This document shows, in pieces, positions 16,117 to 25,480 of a DNA stretch of 32,612 nt (position 1 is the first letter of the stretch; every line of letters starts with the position of its first letter). Source of the stretch: Opitutia bacterium (GTDB lineage: Bacteria > Verrucomicrobiota > Verrucomicrobiia > Opitutales > Opitutaceae); assembly GCA_003142955.1 (NCBI GenBank), contig PLOH01000119.1:11522-44133 (forward strand), given 5' to 3'. The notes beneath the pieces are model-generated. The model was given only the letters and a program-made list of their open reading frames with translations, was not told the origin of the DNA and made no database searches. The position numbers and the translations under genes are program-made.

Positions 16117-18397
16117 CATCGATGAACTGCGGCAGTTGCGCTGGCTGCTCGGCGGACTCCTGGTGCTGATTTCCGTCGCGACGGTCGGCTATATGGAGAT
16201 TGACGCCTGGCTGCTCGCGACCGTCACGACCGTCGCGGTGCTGCTGGCGCTGGCCCGGCCGGATCTGCCGGCGCGCGTGCCACCCCTCGCGCATCGCTTT
16301 GCTTTTCCGGTCATCGTGGCGCTGTTCGCGTGGGATTTCTACTCCAGCGCGCAGCTGTTGCCGGCAATGGTTCACCTGGACTACCTGCTCCTGCTGTATC
16401 GCGGCGTGAGCTACCGGAAAAAGCGCGACGACTTGCAGATCATCGTGCTCGGTCTGTTCCTGGTGATGGTGGCCGGCGTGCTGACCGTTTCGCTGGAGTT
16501 CGCGCTGCACATCCTGGTTTTCACTGCCGGGACGCTGGCCTTCCTGTTTGTCATCACGCTGACGGAGGCGGCGGAAGCCGGGGCGGCCGCCGCCGGCGCG
16601 ATCGACTCCAGACCGAAGCCGGCTGGGTCGTTGGCCAGCGGCATTCCACCTGAATGGACGACAGTGCATTGGCGGCGCCTGGCCCACCGTTTGCGGGAGG
16701 CCGCCGACGTACGGTTGCTTGCGTTGGGCGGTGCGCTCTTCCTCGGGGTGCTGGCGGTGTCGGCCCTGTTGTTTCTCGCGATTCCGCGGTTTCAGATCGA
16801 CAGCGGCTTGTTCCTCGATCGTTTCCTAACGAAACAAAGCCGGACCGGATTCTCGGATTCCATCCGCCTCGGAGACGTGATTGACATCCAGCAGGACAAC
16901 TCGATTGCGCTCCGCGTCGACGCTTCCGATCCGGCGCGCATTCCCGCGATACCGTACTGGCGGATGGTCGTGCTGGACGAATATCGCGACGGGGAGTTTC
17001 GGACCTCGCTCGGGTTGAAAGCCGAGCTGACGCGGAGCACGCGGACGAATTCGTTCCTGCGCGGTGCGCCGGCGGCGGCCGATCTGCCCGTGGTGTGGAC
17101 GTTTTACCTTGAATCGGGGATCAGCCGGTTCCTGCCACTCGGGGGGCGATTTGCGCGGCTGCAGTTTCGCGAGCCGCAATCGGTGCAGAACCTCGGTCAG
17201 TTGGGGATTGTGGCGTTGCGCAACGAGCCAGTGAGCATGACGGCCTATCGAGTGGAGGGAATGGCGACCGACGGCTTCATGCCGGACCGGCTGTTCGGCG
17301 ACGCTTTGCGCCGGGCACAGCAAACACCGCCGGCGCCGGCGGTCGGTTCCAAGGCTTCCGTCAACCCGGCGCGATCCCGGACGATTTATCCCCTCACGAC
17401 ATTGGAATTGCCGGAGCGGCCCGCCGACCTGGCCGCTCTGCAGCGGATGGTCAGGCAGGTTTCCGGGGGTGCCCCCGGGAGTGCGGCGGAGTTTGCTGTG
17501 CGGGCGCGCCGCTGGCTGGATGAGCGCCATGGATATTCGCTGAAGGTGGACTTGCCCGGCGGAGACCGTGATCTAGCGGTGGCCTGGATGGAGTCGGATC
17601 TTCCGGGGCATTGTGAGTTGTTCACGGCTGCGTTTACGCTCCTGGCGCGCGCGGCGGGTTATCCGACGCGCGCGGTGACGGGATTCAAGGGCGGGGACTG
17701 GAATGCCTATGAGGACTACTTTATGGTGCGCAATACCCACGCGCACGCTTGGTGCGAGATTTACGACGGTCGCACGGGATGGATCCGGGTCGACCCCACC
17801 GATGGATCGGCGCCCGTTAATGCGGGTGCCCAAAGCGGCGCCGACGAGTCCCGTTTGTTGACGCAACGGTCGGACCGCACCTGGAGGGCGCGCCTGGATG
17901 CCGTCCGCATTCTGTGGTACCGGCGGATTGTCAGTTTCGACCAACGGACGCAGATCGCCCTGTTCGTTGGGCTCAAGGAAACGACGGGTCGTTTCGGGGC
18001 GGCCGTGCGGGCGCTGCTGGAAAACGCGTTCGGCCCGCTGCGGAGCTGGCGCAACCGTCCCTGGGCGGCCGGGTGGGCCTGGTGCGGGCTGGCCGGCGCG
18101 GGCGCGGTGCTGGCGGCCGGCGTGCTGTGGGGGCGCCGCACCCTTGGTTGGTGGTGGCGCGGCCGGGGCTGGCGGCGGGAGGGGATGGATCCCGTGCGCC
18201 GCGAGGCGGGACGTTGGCTGCGCAAGATGGGCGGGCGCGATCGGCGGCAAGTCGAAGACGGCGCGGTGCTGGCCGAGCTGCAGCGTCTGCGCTACGGGCC
18301 GCGACCGACCTGGCCGCAACCGCAGCTGGTGTTCCGCCGGGCCCGCCGGGCGGTGCGACGAACGGGCTCAACGTTAGGCTGCGACCGGAATGGGTAG
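16091..18397 (+). CDS. Membrane-bound transglutaminase-like protein (TgpA-type)
   Basis: This 768-residue protein has five or more N-terminal membrane helices (DUF3488-like region), a large extracytoplasmic part, another helix (AGWAWCGLAGAGAVLAAGVL) and a cytoplasmic tail. The transglutaminase core keeps the Cys-His-Asp triad: C508 in GHCELF, H552 in HAHAW and D568 in RVDPTDG. Homologues are envelope proteins with papain-like chemistry on unknown substrates, commonly encoded with MoxR and DUF58. I chose ATG 16091 because an upstream start at 16001 only adds residues read from within the DUF58 gene. The stop codon TAG lies at the edge of a REP-like repeat, so the last residues may be repeat-derived. 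Confidence 0.9.
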   Translation: MDRKRPQLSIDELRQLRWLLGGLLVLISVATVGYMEIDAWLLATVTTVAVLLALARPDLPARVPPLAHRFAFPVIVALFAWDFYSSAQLLPAMVHLDYLLLLYRGVSYRKKRDDLQIIVLGLFLVMVAGVLTVSLEFALHILVFTAGTLAFLFVITLTEAAEAGAAAAGAIDSRPKPAGSLASGIPPEWTTVHWRRLAHRLREAADVRLLALGGALFLGVLAVSALLFLAIPRFQIDSGLFLDRFLTKQSRTGFSDSIRLGDVIDIQQDNSIALRVDASDPARIPAIPYWRMVVLDEYRDGEFRTSLGLKAELTRSTRTNSFLRGAPAAADLPVVWTFYLESGISRFLPLGGRFARLQFREPQSVQNLGQLGIVALRNEPVSMTAYRVEGMATDGFMPDRLFGDALRRAQQTPPAPAVGSKASVNPARSRTIYPLTTLELPERPADLAALQRMVRQVSGGAPGSAAEFAVRARRWLDERHGYSLKVDLPGGDRDLAVAWMESDLPGHCELFTAAFTLLARAAGYPTRAVTGFKGGDWNAYEDYFMVRNTHAHAWCEIYDGRTGWIRVDPTDGSAPVNAGAQSGADESRLLTQRSDRTWRARLDAVRILWYRRIVSFDQRTQIALFVGLKETTGRFGAAVRALLENAFGPLRSWRNRPWAAGWAWCGLAGAGAVLAAGVLWGRRTLGWWWRGRGWRREGMDPVRREAGRWLRKMGGRDRRQVEDGAVLAELQRLRYGPRPTWPQPQLVFRRARRAVRRTGSTLGCDRNG

Positions 18398-18398
18398 C

Positions 18399-18478
18399 GC
18401 CGGTCTGCGACCGGCGTCAGGTGCTCCGAGTAGCGCCGGTCTGCGACCGGCGGATCGGAACGCCAGTCCGAGACTGGC
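18399..18478. repeat. Cluster of REP-like hairpins after the transglutaminase gene
   Basis: Two copies of GTAGCGCCGGTCTGCGACCG lie about 36 bases apart, each forming a hairpin GCCGGTC-TGC-GACCGGC (18399-18415 and 18435-18451). A third hairpin GCCAGTC-CGA-GACTGGC is at 18462-18478. A partial copy, GGCTGCGACCGG, lies upstream inside the coding region near 18378. The cluster sits between the convergent transglutaminase and mrdA genes and could also limit transcription, though no T-run is present. Confidence 0.8.
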
Positions 18479-18520
18479 GCCACGAAGTGACTGGCGTCAT
18501 GGGACGACCGGCGCGACGGA

Positions 18521-20488
18521 TCAGTTGGCGGCGGCGCTTCCCGGAGATGCAGCCGGGTGCTGGGATTTCTCAAACCAGGCCTTCAGCACTGCTTGCGCCA
18601 CGGGCGCGGCATAGTGTCCGCCGGCGAAGCTCTCCCCTGGGGTGTCGCCTTCAATTGCGACCGCAATGGCAATTTGCGGATTCTCGACTGGGGCGAAACA
18701 GACGAACCACGCGATATTGATCTTGTTGCCATCCCGCGTGGTCTGCGCCGTGCCCGTCTTGCCGGCGATCCGCAATCCGGGGATGCCGTAGGTCGGGGTG
18801 GCGAAGATTTTCGCGGTCCCGTTGATCGTGCATCCCTCCATGCCGTCGACGATCGCCGCAAACTGCGCTGGGGTGAGACCGATCGGTTCCGTGTGCTGGC
18901 GGGCGCGGTGCGGGTCGTGGAGCAGCGTGGGCCGGGTAGTGGTCTCCCCGCGGGCCAGCGACGCCACAAAGCAGGCCATATCCATCGGGGTGACTCCCAC
19001 ATCACCCTGGCCGATCGCCATGTTGGCGGTGTCGCCGGCAAACCAGGCCTCATCTCTGACGCGCTTCTTCCACGCCGGGTCCGGGATCAACATGCGCCGG
19101 ACCTCGTAGGGCAGATCAATGCCCGTGGGCTGATCAAGGTGGAAGCGGCGCGCCTCCGCGGCCATCGCCTCCGGACCGATCTTGATTCCCACCGTGTAGA
19201 AATAGATGTCGCAGCTTTGCGCGATGGCTTCGCGGAACGCGATGATGCCGTGGCGTTGGTAACCGCCCGGGCTCTTGTCACAGTAGAAGGTGCGGTTGCC
19301 GATCCGCATCGTCCCTTCGCAGTCGGCGGTGAAGCCGTCGGGCGTAATCAGGCCGCTGCGTAGGCCCGCGATGGCGGTGATCAACTTGAACGTCGAACCC
19401 GGAGGATACACCCCGGCAATCGCCAGGTCGGTCCATGCTCCGGTCTCGTGGATCTTCTGGGCGGCGGCCGTACTCAAGCGGGGGGAGAATTCGTTGAGAT
19501 CGTAATCCGGCTTGCTCGCGAGGACGAGGACCTCGCCGGTGCGCACATCGAGCGCGACGGCCGCGCCTTTGAGGGTTTCGAATTGATCGATGGCTTTTTC
19601 GGCTGCGACCTGCAGGTCAAGATCCAGGGTGATGTCGAGCCGTTCCCCCTGGTGCGGCGCGTGTTTCTCCAACGGCGGATTGACGCGAAATCCGGCGGGA
19701 TCGACGCGATAAATCGCGGAACCCGTCTCGCCCTGCAGCAGGGGGTCGTACTGCAATTCCAGTCCGTCGCGGCCGGCCGTGCCCTTGAACGCAAAGGTCT
19801 TGAGGTCTTCCCCGCTCATGTCGTCGCCTGACACCTCGTCCGTGGTGCGGACATAGCCGAGCACATGGGCGGCGGTGGAGCCGTTCGGATAGTAGCGGGT
19901 GCTGGAAGTGTAGACCTGCAGCGGCGATTGCACCGGCAGTTGCTCGATGAGGCGGGCGAATTCCTCGGGTTTCAAATCGTCGAGCAAGATGTAAGGCAGC
20001 AGGAGCTGTTGCTGAAAGTGGCGATTGAGCTCGCGCATGTCGACCTTCTCGTCGCGGCTCAGCAGCCGGTTGATCTGGTCGAGGTAACGCTGGACCACCT
20101 GCGCGCGGGCAATCTGCTCAAATTGGGCGGGCGAGGGCCGGTCGCTCCGGGTGATGTCGCCCGAGGTTTCGCTCTCGCGGTAATGCCGGACCACCTCGAT
20201 GTATTCCCGGCGGAATTCGCGGCGCAATTCGTCGAGAAAGAGCGTGACGGCGAACCGGGAACGGTTGCCCACGAGCAGGCGGTTGTCGCGGTCGTAGATG
20301 TTGCCCCGCGGCCCGGGGACCAGCACGCGGCGCTGGTTCTGCAGGCGCTCGCGCTCCCCGTAATTGCCGTACTGGATGATCTGGCGGTAGGCGAGCCCTC
20401 CAGCCAGCACCAGCAGCATCGCCGCGATCAGCGCCTGAAAAAGCAAAAGCCGGGTGTGCTGCGGTCGATAGGTTTCGATGATGCTCAC
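18521..20488 (-). CDS. mrdA: Penicillin-binding protein 2 (rod-complex transpeptidase)
   Basis: PBP2 is the class B transpeptidase that cross-links peptidoglycan during cell elongation. The 655 residues begin with a cytoplasmic tail and one membrane helix (about 15-37), followed by the dimerisation domain and the penicillin-binding domain. Active-site motifs are STFK (365-368), SCD in the SCDIYFYT segment, and KTGTAQ (K577). The SxD form of the second motif is usual for PBP2. The start is GTG at 20488. The gene is last in mreB-mreC-mreD-mrdA, 84 bases after mreD, with no rodA following in this window; the downstream neighbour is the REP cluster and a convergent gene. Confidence 0.96.
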   Translation of the reverse strand: MSIIETYRPQHTRLLLFQALIAAMLLVLAGGLAYRQIIQYGNYGERERLQNQRRVLVPGPRGNIYDRDNRLLVGNRSRFAVTLFLDELRREFRREYIEVVRHYRESETSGDITRSDRPSPAQFEQIARAQVVQRYLDQINRLLSRDEKVDMRELNRHFQQQLLLPYILLDDLKPEEFARLIEQLPVQSPLQVYTSSTRYYPNGSTAAHVLGYVRTTDEVSGDDMSGEDLKTFAFKGTAGRDGLELQYDPLLQGETGSAIYRVDPAGFRVNPPLEKHAPHQGERLDITLDLDLQVAAEKAIDQFETLKGAAVALDVRTGEVLVLASKPDYDLNEFSPRLSTAAAQKIHETGAWTDLAIAGVYPPGSTFKLITAIAGLRSGLITPDGFTADCEGTMRIGNRTFYCDKSPGGYQRHGIIAFREAIAQSCDIYFYTVGIKIGPEAMAAEARRFHLDQPTGIDLPYEVRRMLIPDPAWKKRVRDEAWFAGDTANMAIGQGDVGVTPMDMACFVASLARGETTTRPTLLHDPHRARQHTEPIGLTPAQFAAIVDGMEGCTINGTAKIFATPTYGIPGLRIAGKTGTAQTTRDGNKINIAWFVCFAPVENPQIAIAVAIEGDTPGESFAGGHYAAPVAQAVLKAWFEKSQHPAASPGSAAAN

Positions 20489-20572
20489 GGTGAAGGCCGG
20501 TCGGCCGATGACGGCAAGACGACGATGAGGCCCGGCCCGAAAACGGCAAGAGCGCCGGCGGGCGCGGCAGGG

Positions 20573-21124
20573 TCAGTAGAACCGATGGTTTTCCTCCGCC
20601 AGATCGATCCGACCCAGTTCCAGTGCGCGCTGCTGAAGCGAAAGGAACCACGGGGCAATCGCCAGGATGAACAGCTGTGACCAGCCCAGATCGGCCAACA
20701 GGCGCAGCGAGGCCGTGGCCGGATGCCGGGGAGCGCCGAGTTCGATGTAGATGAAGGAGAGGCCGAGGAAGAGCCCCAGGTTGGCAAGCAACGCCGTGCC
20801 AAGTGCGAACAAGGTCTCCTCGCGGGGAAACCGCGTCCGCAGGTGGAAGATCACAACATGCGCAGCCGTGAAAAGCAGCAAATGCGGGCCGAAGAGCAGA
20901 TAATGTCCGACCTGCGGCACGGGTTCGACGGCGTCGACCGCGAGCGCAATGAGGATTGTCGCGATCAGGCCGTTGCGGAGGCTCAGTCGCAAGGCGGCGA
21001 AGGTCACCAGCAGTCCTCCAATGAAAAGATACACGCCGAGGGGCGCCAGATAATGGTTGAGCTGGCCGACGAGCGACCAGAGCAACAGCGTGGTGAAGAA
21101 AACGATTAGCCAGCGGCGGTGCAT
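20573..21124 (-). CDS. mreD: Rod shape-determining protein MreD
   Basis: MreD is a small polytopic inner-membrane part of the elongation complex. The 183-residue product has about five hydrophobic helices, including WLIVFFTTLLLWSLVG near the N-terminus, LAPLGVYLFIGGLLVTFAAL, and a late LFILAIAPWFLSLQQ. Sequence conservation in this family is low, and the call rests on topology, size and position directly between mreC and mrdA. I chose ATG 21124, 41 bases after the mreC stop. The same frame stays open far upstream, but that part lies inside mreC and is rich in Arg and Pro like non-coding frame. Confidence 0.88.
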   Translation of the reverse strand: MHRRWLIVFFTTLLLWSLVGQLNHYLAPLGVYLFIGGLLVTFAALRLSLRNGLIATILIALAVDAVEPVPQVGHYLLFGPHLLLFTAAHVVIFHLRTRFPREETLFALGTALLANLGLFLGLSFIYIELGAPRHPATASLRLLADLGWSQLFILAIAPWFLSLQQRALELGRIDLAEENHRFY

Positions 21125-21165
21125 GGCGGGGAAGCGGAGGGCAGATGGGGCAACGGGTGCGGGGT

Positions 21166-21993
21166 TCAATCCGGCTGCTGCGGGACGAGGACGGTGACTT
21201 CGGTGAGCTCGGTCAGGCGCGGGTCGAGCGAGACCTCGCCGCTTTGGAACAAGCCGTCCGTACTGGTTTCGAGCCGCGCCACGTAACCGATGGTGAGGCC
21301 AGGTGGAAATTCGCCGAGACCCGAAGTGACGAGCCGCCGGGGGGCGGACGAATAAATGACGATGTCGGGTGGCACGAACTCCACCAGGCCGCGGGCCGGG
21401 GCGAGCGGAGGATTGATCCCGCCCTGGTAGCTGACCGGATGCGTGTCGTTTTCGAAATTGGCGGCGAGGCGTAGGCGCGGGCTCGACACCAGGTCGACGT
21501 CGGCCTCGTAGGCCCGGACTTCCCGCACCCGCCCGACCACGCCCCCACTGTAGACGACGGGCGCACCGACCGGCAGGTCGTAGTTGGAGCCTTTGCGAAT
21601 GGTGAGTTGCTGCCACCAGCCGGACAAGTCACGCCGGCACACGCGGGCCTGCTCGAAGCGGAAGTTGGGATTGGACGGCAGCCGGAGCAGTTGCTCAAGG
21701 CGGGCGATCTCGGCTTGCTGGGCCTCCGTTTGCTGGGCCTGGAATTCATAACCGGCGTAGACATGGCGGAGTTCGCGCGCCGCTTCGATGAGTTCGTCTT
21801 TCGAATGCGTGCGGTCGGCCCAGAAATCCTGCAAATTGCGAACATAGGAAGCCGTGACCTGAACAGGCGCCTGCAGTTCGAAGAACGTCACCCGCAGGAA
21901 TGATTTCACCGCCACGGGCAGCAGCAGCCACGCGAGCACGATGATTCCCAGGGTGATAAAAGGCTTGGTCTGATCGAAACGCTTGAAAGACAC
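21166..21993 (-). CDS. mreC: Rod shape-determining protein MreC
   Basis: MreC is a periplasmic scaffold anchored by one helix that links MreB and MreD to PBP2. The 275 residues show an N-terminal membrane segment (about 12-34), a region of charged heptads likely to form a coiled coil (about 60-108), and a beta-rich domain. In the latter, WWQQLTIRKGSNYDLPVGAP is followed by VVYSGGVVGRVREV, which matches the family pattern. The C-terminus lacks any long extension. mreB lies 112 bases upstream and mreD 41 bases downstream on the same strand. Confidence 0.94.
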   Translation of the reverse strand: MSFKRFDQTKPFITLGIIVLAWLLLPVAVKSFLRVTFFELQAPVQVTASYVRNLQDFWADRTHSKDELIEAARELRHVYAGYEFQAQQTEAQQAEIARLEQLLRLPSNPNFRFEQARVCRRDLSGWWQQLTIRKGSNYDLPVGAPVVYSGGVVGRVREVRAYEADVDLVSSPRLRLAANFENDTHPVSYQGGINPPLAPARGLVEFVPPDIVIYSSAPRRLVTSGLGEFPPGLTIGYVARLETSTDGLFQSGEVSLDPRLTELTEVTVLVPQQPD

Positions 21994-22105
21994 GGGCGGC
22001 AGACGACTCTTAAGGCTCGGACGACGCGAATCGATCTGAATATTTCCGACCGGCTTCTGCGGACACCGCTGCCCTCAAGCCAGGGGTCCGGGCCTCCCGG
22101 GCGCG

Positions 22106-23140
22106 TCAGTTCTTCGCTTCGCTCGTGAAATGCGGCAGCAGGAAATTCAGGTCGCTAAGCACGACCCCGGTGCCGTTCGCCACCGCGCTGAGCGGATCAT
22201 CGGCCACGATCACGGGCAGACCGGTTTTTTCGCTGAGCAAACGGTCGATGTTCCGGATCAGCGAGCCGCCGCCGGCCATGACAAAACCGCGGTCGACAAG
22301 ATCCGCCGAGAGCTCCGGCGGACAACGTTCGAGCGCATTGCGGACAGCGTCGACAATGGCCGCGATCGTGTCGCCGAGCGCTTCGCGGATTTCCTGCGAG
22401 GTGATATGGATGGTCTTGGGCAGGCCGGCCACGGAGTCGCGGCCTTTGACCTCCATCGCCAACTCCTCCTCCAGCGGGTAGGCGGAGCCGATCCGGATCT
22501 TGATTTCTTCCGCGGTACGCTCTCCGATCAGGAGGTTGTAGGCCCGCTTCATGTAATTGATGATCGCGTTGTCGAGCTCGTCGCCCGCGACGCGGATCGA
22601 CTTGGAGAAAACGACGCCCGCCAGCGAAATGATGGCGATTTCGGTCGTGCCGCCGCCGATGTCGACGATCATATTGGCGGCGGGTTCCTCGACTGGAAGG
22701 CCGACGCCAATCGCGGCGGCCATCGGCTCCTCAATGGTCAGAACTTCCCGCGCGCCCGCGTGGGTCGCCGACTCCTTGACCGCGCGTTTTTCAACCTCTG
22801 TGATGCCCGAGGGAATTGCGATGATCACCCGGGGCGCGACCCGGAAAGAATTGCTGTGCACCTTCCGGATGAAATACCGCAGCATCGCCTCGGTGATGTC
22901 GAAGTCGGCGATGACACCGTCTTTCATCGGCCGGATGGCCTGGATGTTCCCGGGCGTGCGGCCGAGCATGCGCTTGGCTTCTTCGCCGACGGCCAGAACT
23001 TTGCGCGACGAGGTGCTGATCGCGACCACCGAAGGCTCACGCAAGACGATGCCTTTGTCCTTGACGAACACCAACGTGTTCGCCGTACCGAGATCGATCC
23101 CGATGTCGTTCGAAAAATAACCAAACAAATTGCTGGCCAT
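22106..23140 (-). CDS. mreB: Actin-like rod shape protein MreB
   Basis: MreB is the bacterial actin that forms membrane-associated filaments and positions cell-wall synthesis. The 344 residues carry the phosphate-binding motif [15 protein letters not shown] near the N-terminus, [23 protein letters not shown], the [16 protein letters not shown] segment and the adenosine-binding [12 protein letters not shown] near the C-terminus. I chose ATG 23140 (MASNLFGYF) over 23179, since actin-fold conservation starts right after it and the extra residues are prolines from the leader. It is first in the mreB-mreC-mreD-mrdA operon. No other mreB paralogue is in the window. Confidence 0.97.
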   Translation of the reverse strand: MASNLFGYFSNDIGIDLGTANTLVFVKDKGIVLREPSVVAISTSSRKVLAVGEEAKRMLGRTPGNIQAIRPMKDGVIADFDITEAMLRYFIRKVHSNSFRVAPRVIIAIPSGITEVEKRAVKESATHAGAREVLTIEEPMAAAIGVGLPVEEPAANMIVDIGGGTTEIAIISLAGVVFSKSIRVAGDELDNAIINYMKRAYNLLIGERTAEEIKIRIGSAYPLEEELAMEVKGRDSVAGLPKTIHITSQEIREALGDTIAAIVDAVRNALERCPPELSADLVDRGFVMAGGGSLIRNIDRLLSEKTGLPVIVADDPLSAVANGTGVVLSDLNFLLPHFTSEAKN

Positions 23141-23178
23141 GTCGTTAGGGTGAAGCGGCGGCTGGGCCGGCCCAAGCA

Positions 23179-23207
23179 AAGCAATCGTCGCCTCCGGCGA
23201 TTGTCAA
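23179..23207 (-). promoter_or_regulatory. Candidate mreB promoter
   Basis: A perfect -35 hexamer TTGACA (23207-23202, minus strand) lies about 60 bases before the mreB ATG. At 17 bases spacing the sequence is TTGCTT, a poor -10. The spacer contains a small dyad (TCGCC / GGCGA). The position is right for the rod operon, but the weak -10 keeps confidence low. Confidence 0.3.
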
Positions 23208-23337
23208 AGGTATTTCCGTGCCGCGAAGGACCTGGAACAGGGCTGGTTCCTTTTCGGGCAAAATGTCCAGTTTCTTCCCGTCGAGGCGCAGGCCTGCTGC
23301 GCCCATTCCCGGGGGCGCGACCGGACTCCGTCTTTTC

Positions 23338-24144
23338 CTATTCCCGCACTCGGCCGCTCCGGCGACGCGGCGGTCCGTCCTCTTCATCGGTGGATTTCTT
23401 TTCGTCCCCGCCTTCTTCCTCTTCTTCTTCTTCGGTTTTTTTCTTTTCCTCGTCCTCGTCGTCTTTCTCTTTGTCCTCGTCGTCTTCATCCCATTTCAAC
23501 GACTGATCGTTCTTGAGGCGTTCCTCCTCCGCTTCATCGAGGGCGGGAAGATCCTGGTCATCGAGTTCGTCCTCCTTGCGCGCCGGGCGTTCGCCCTCTT
23601 CCTCTCCTTCCCAGCCGGCGGGCACGTAGTCGAGAATGGCCGTCACTTCGGTGAACACATGCACCGCCTTGCCCTCCATAAAGTCAATATTCCGCGCTTC
23701 GCGAAGCTCGTCCTCCACTTCGTCGATGCTCAGTTGGTGTTCGAAGTTGAACAGGTCGTTGAGCATCTTGACGCGCAGCCGCGTGATATGGTCGAGGAAG
23801 TCGGCGTAGGGACCGTTCTCCTCATCCAGCAGATCGGGCAGGGCAAACAGCTTGTCCTCCGACTCGAAGAGCGAATCCTTGACGCGCGCGAGGCGCACCC
23901 GGCCGGCGCCCAGGTCCCGTTCGATGCGGAAGGGAAAGAACGCGCGTTCGACCAGATCCTGATCAAATCCATAGTCGCGCAGCGAATCGACGAGCTCGAC
24001 GATGTGCTGGACCTGGCGGGGATCGATGATGCTGAGGCCGTCCACGTCCCAGCGCACCGGGTCGCTGACTTCCTCGACCCACCAGTTGTGGTCGTCACCA
24101 AGCCGGACAATGCACCATTCGAGTTGGGGGGCTGATCTGGCCAT
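23338..24144 (-). CDS. Unrecognised protein with highly acidic C-terminal tail
   Basis: The 268-residue product is not a family I recognise. Residues 1 to about 185 look globular: it starts MARSAPQLEWCIVRLGDDHN, with WWVEEVSDPVRWDVDGL soon after, and carries many charged residues with helical regions. There is no signal peptide or membrane helix, so it is probably cytoplasmic. From about 186 the chain is almost entirely Glu, Asp and Lys, with a run of eight glutamates (EEEEEEEE), and it ends in PPRRRSGRVRE. The tail is encoded by a polypurine strand. It lies 197 bases upstream of mreB on the same strand, so a link to cell shape is conceivable but unproven, and is divergent from pyrD. Regular codon structure in the globular part supports a real gene. 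Confidence 0.8.
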   Translation of the reverse strand: MARSAPQLEWCIVRLGDDHNWWVEEVSDPVRWDVDGLSIIDPRQVQHIVELVDSLRDYGFDQDLVERAFFPFRIERDLGAGRVRLARVKDSLFESEDKLFALPDLLDEENGPYADFLDHITRLRVKMLNDLFNFEHQLSIDEVEDELREARNIDFMEGKAVHVFTEVTAILDYVPAGWEGEEEGERPARKEDELDDQDLPALDEAEEERLKNDQSLKWDEDDEDKEKDDEDEEKKKTEEEEEEEGGDEKKSTDEEDGPPRRRSGRVRE

Positions 24145-24406
24145 AGGTCGTGAAAAGATGACGGATGTTTTCGTGCACCAAAATGCCTCCTGAGCAACGG
24201 AGTCAATCCCTCAGCGCAAAAAAAATCGATCTGGGTTTTGAAGACGTCCTTCCCGCGGTGTTTGGGGACGAAATCGGAGCGCAGGGTGGGGGGGGGGACG
24301 CAAATAACAAGCACAAAATGGCCCGGCTTTTCCCGCCGGAAGAACGCCCGGCTGGGCGAGCTCGCGGGGCTTGAGTTTTTGGCGGGCGGAACGCAGTTTC
24401 ACGGCC

Positions 24407-25480
24407 ATGGGGTTTCTTTACGAAAAATTCCTCCGGCCGGTCCTGTTCAAACTCGATCCGGAGTTCGACCATGAGCGGGCGGTGGACGCGATGGCCCTGG
24501 TGGGCGCCATGGCGCCGCTGCGGCGCATCCTGGAGCTGGCGAACCAGTTGCCGGCGGCGAGCACCCGGCCGATCGAGTGTCTGGGCTTGCGGTTCCCCAA
24601 CGCCGTGGGGCTGGCCGCCGGGTTTGACAAGAACGGCGTGGCCTGGCGCGGGGCGGCCGCCCTGGGTTTCGGCCACGTCGAGATCGGGACGGTGACGCTG
24701 TTGCGCCAGCCGGGCAACGATCGGCCCCGCGTTTTCCGCTATCCGCCCCACGAAGCAGTAATCAACCGGATGGGTTTTAACAACGACGGCGCGGAACGGG
24801 TCGCCCGCCGCCTGGCCCGCCTCGCCCCGCCGGGGGCGCGGAAGATCCCGGTGGGCATCAACCTCGGTAAATCGCGGGCGGCGCCGCTCGACAAGGCAGC
24901 GCAGGATTACCTCGGGAGCTTTGAACTGCTCGCGGACCATGCCGATTACGTCGTGATCAATGTGAGCAGTCCGAATACGCCGGATCTGCGTCAGCTCCAG
25001 GAGGAACACTGGCTGCGGAAGTTGCTGCCAGCGTTGACCGGCGCGAATCGGGCGCGGGTCGCGGCGGGTCGTCCGCGGCGTCCGCTTTTGCTGAAAATCG
25101 CCCCGGACCTGAGTTTCCCCCAGATCGATAATGTGTTGTCGGTGATCGCCGAGTTCGGGCTCGACGGCATCGTCGCCACGAACACCACGCTTGCCCGCCC
25201 GGGGCCTTTCAGCTCGGTGGGCCAGGCGGGTGGTCTGAGCGGGCGCCCGCTGCGTGCGCGGTCGACGGAGATCGTCAACTACCTGGCGCGGGCCACCGGG
25301 GGAAGATTGCCGATCATCGCCTCGGGCGGAATAACTGATTTCGTTTCGGCGGGCGAGAAGCTCGACGCCGGCGCAACGCTGGTGCAACTCTACACCGGCT
25401 TGATCTTTCGCGGGCCGTTCTTTGCCCGGGATGTCGCGCGCAGCCTGGCCGCCCGGCAGGACCGGGCGTTTGGATTCTAG
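24407..25480 (+). CDS. pyrD: Dihydroorotate dehydrogenase (quinone), class 2
   Basis: PyrD oxidises dihydroorotate to orotate in pyrimidine synthesis, passing electrons to membrane quinone through FMN. The 357-residue length and the N-terminal helical extension (MGFLYEKFLRPVLFKLDPE) identify the class 2, membrane-associated form. Motifs include VGLAAGFDKNGVA (67-79), NRMGFNNDG (120-128) and NVSSPNTPDLRQLQ (185-198), which holds the catalytic serine. ATG 24407 matches the family start; a TTG at 24371 would add 12 unrelated residues. Upstream, 24145-24406 separates it from the divergent acidic-tail gene and contains a run of ten G (24288-24297) but no gene. Its stop overlaps that of the convergent serine acetyltransferase gene. 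Confidence 0.96.
   Translation: MGFLYEKFLRPVLFKLDPEFDHERAVDAMALVGAMAPLRRILELANQLPAASTRPIECLGLRFPNAVGLAAGFDKNGVAWRGAAALGFGHVEIGTVTLLRQPGNDRPRVFRYPPHEAVINRMGFNNDGAERVARRLARLAPPGARKIPVGINLGKSRAAPLDKAAQDYLGSFELLADHADYVVINVSSPNTPDLRQLQEEHWLRKLLPALTGANRARVAAGRPRRPLLLKIAPDLSFPQIDNVLSVIAEFGLDGIVATNTTLARPGPFSSVGQAGGLSGRPLRARSTEIVNYLARATGGRLPIIASGGITDFVSAGEKLDAGATLVQLYTGLIFRGPFFARDVARSLAARQDRAFGF

Noticed and set aside
21125-21616. N-terminal extension of the mreD frame into mreC
   Set aside because: The extension is Arg/Pro-rich and out of frame with mreC; MreD homology and the first membrane helix begin after ATG 21124.
22130-23506. A 458-codon plus-strand frame opposite mreB ending in a serine-rich run
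   Set aside because: The serine run is the complement of the glutamate codons of the acidic-tail gene, and the rest is opposite mreB.
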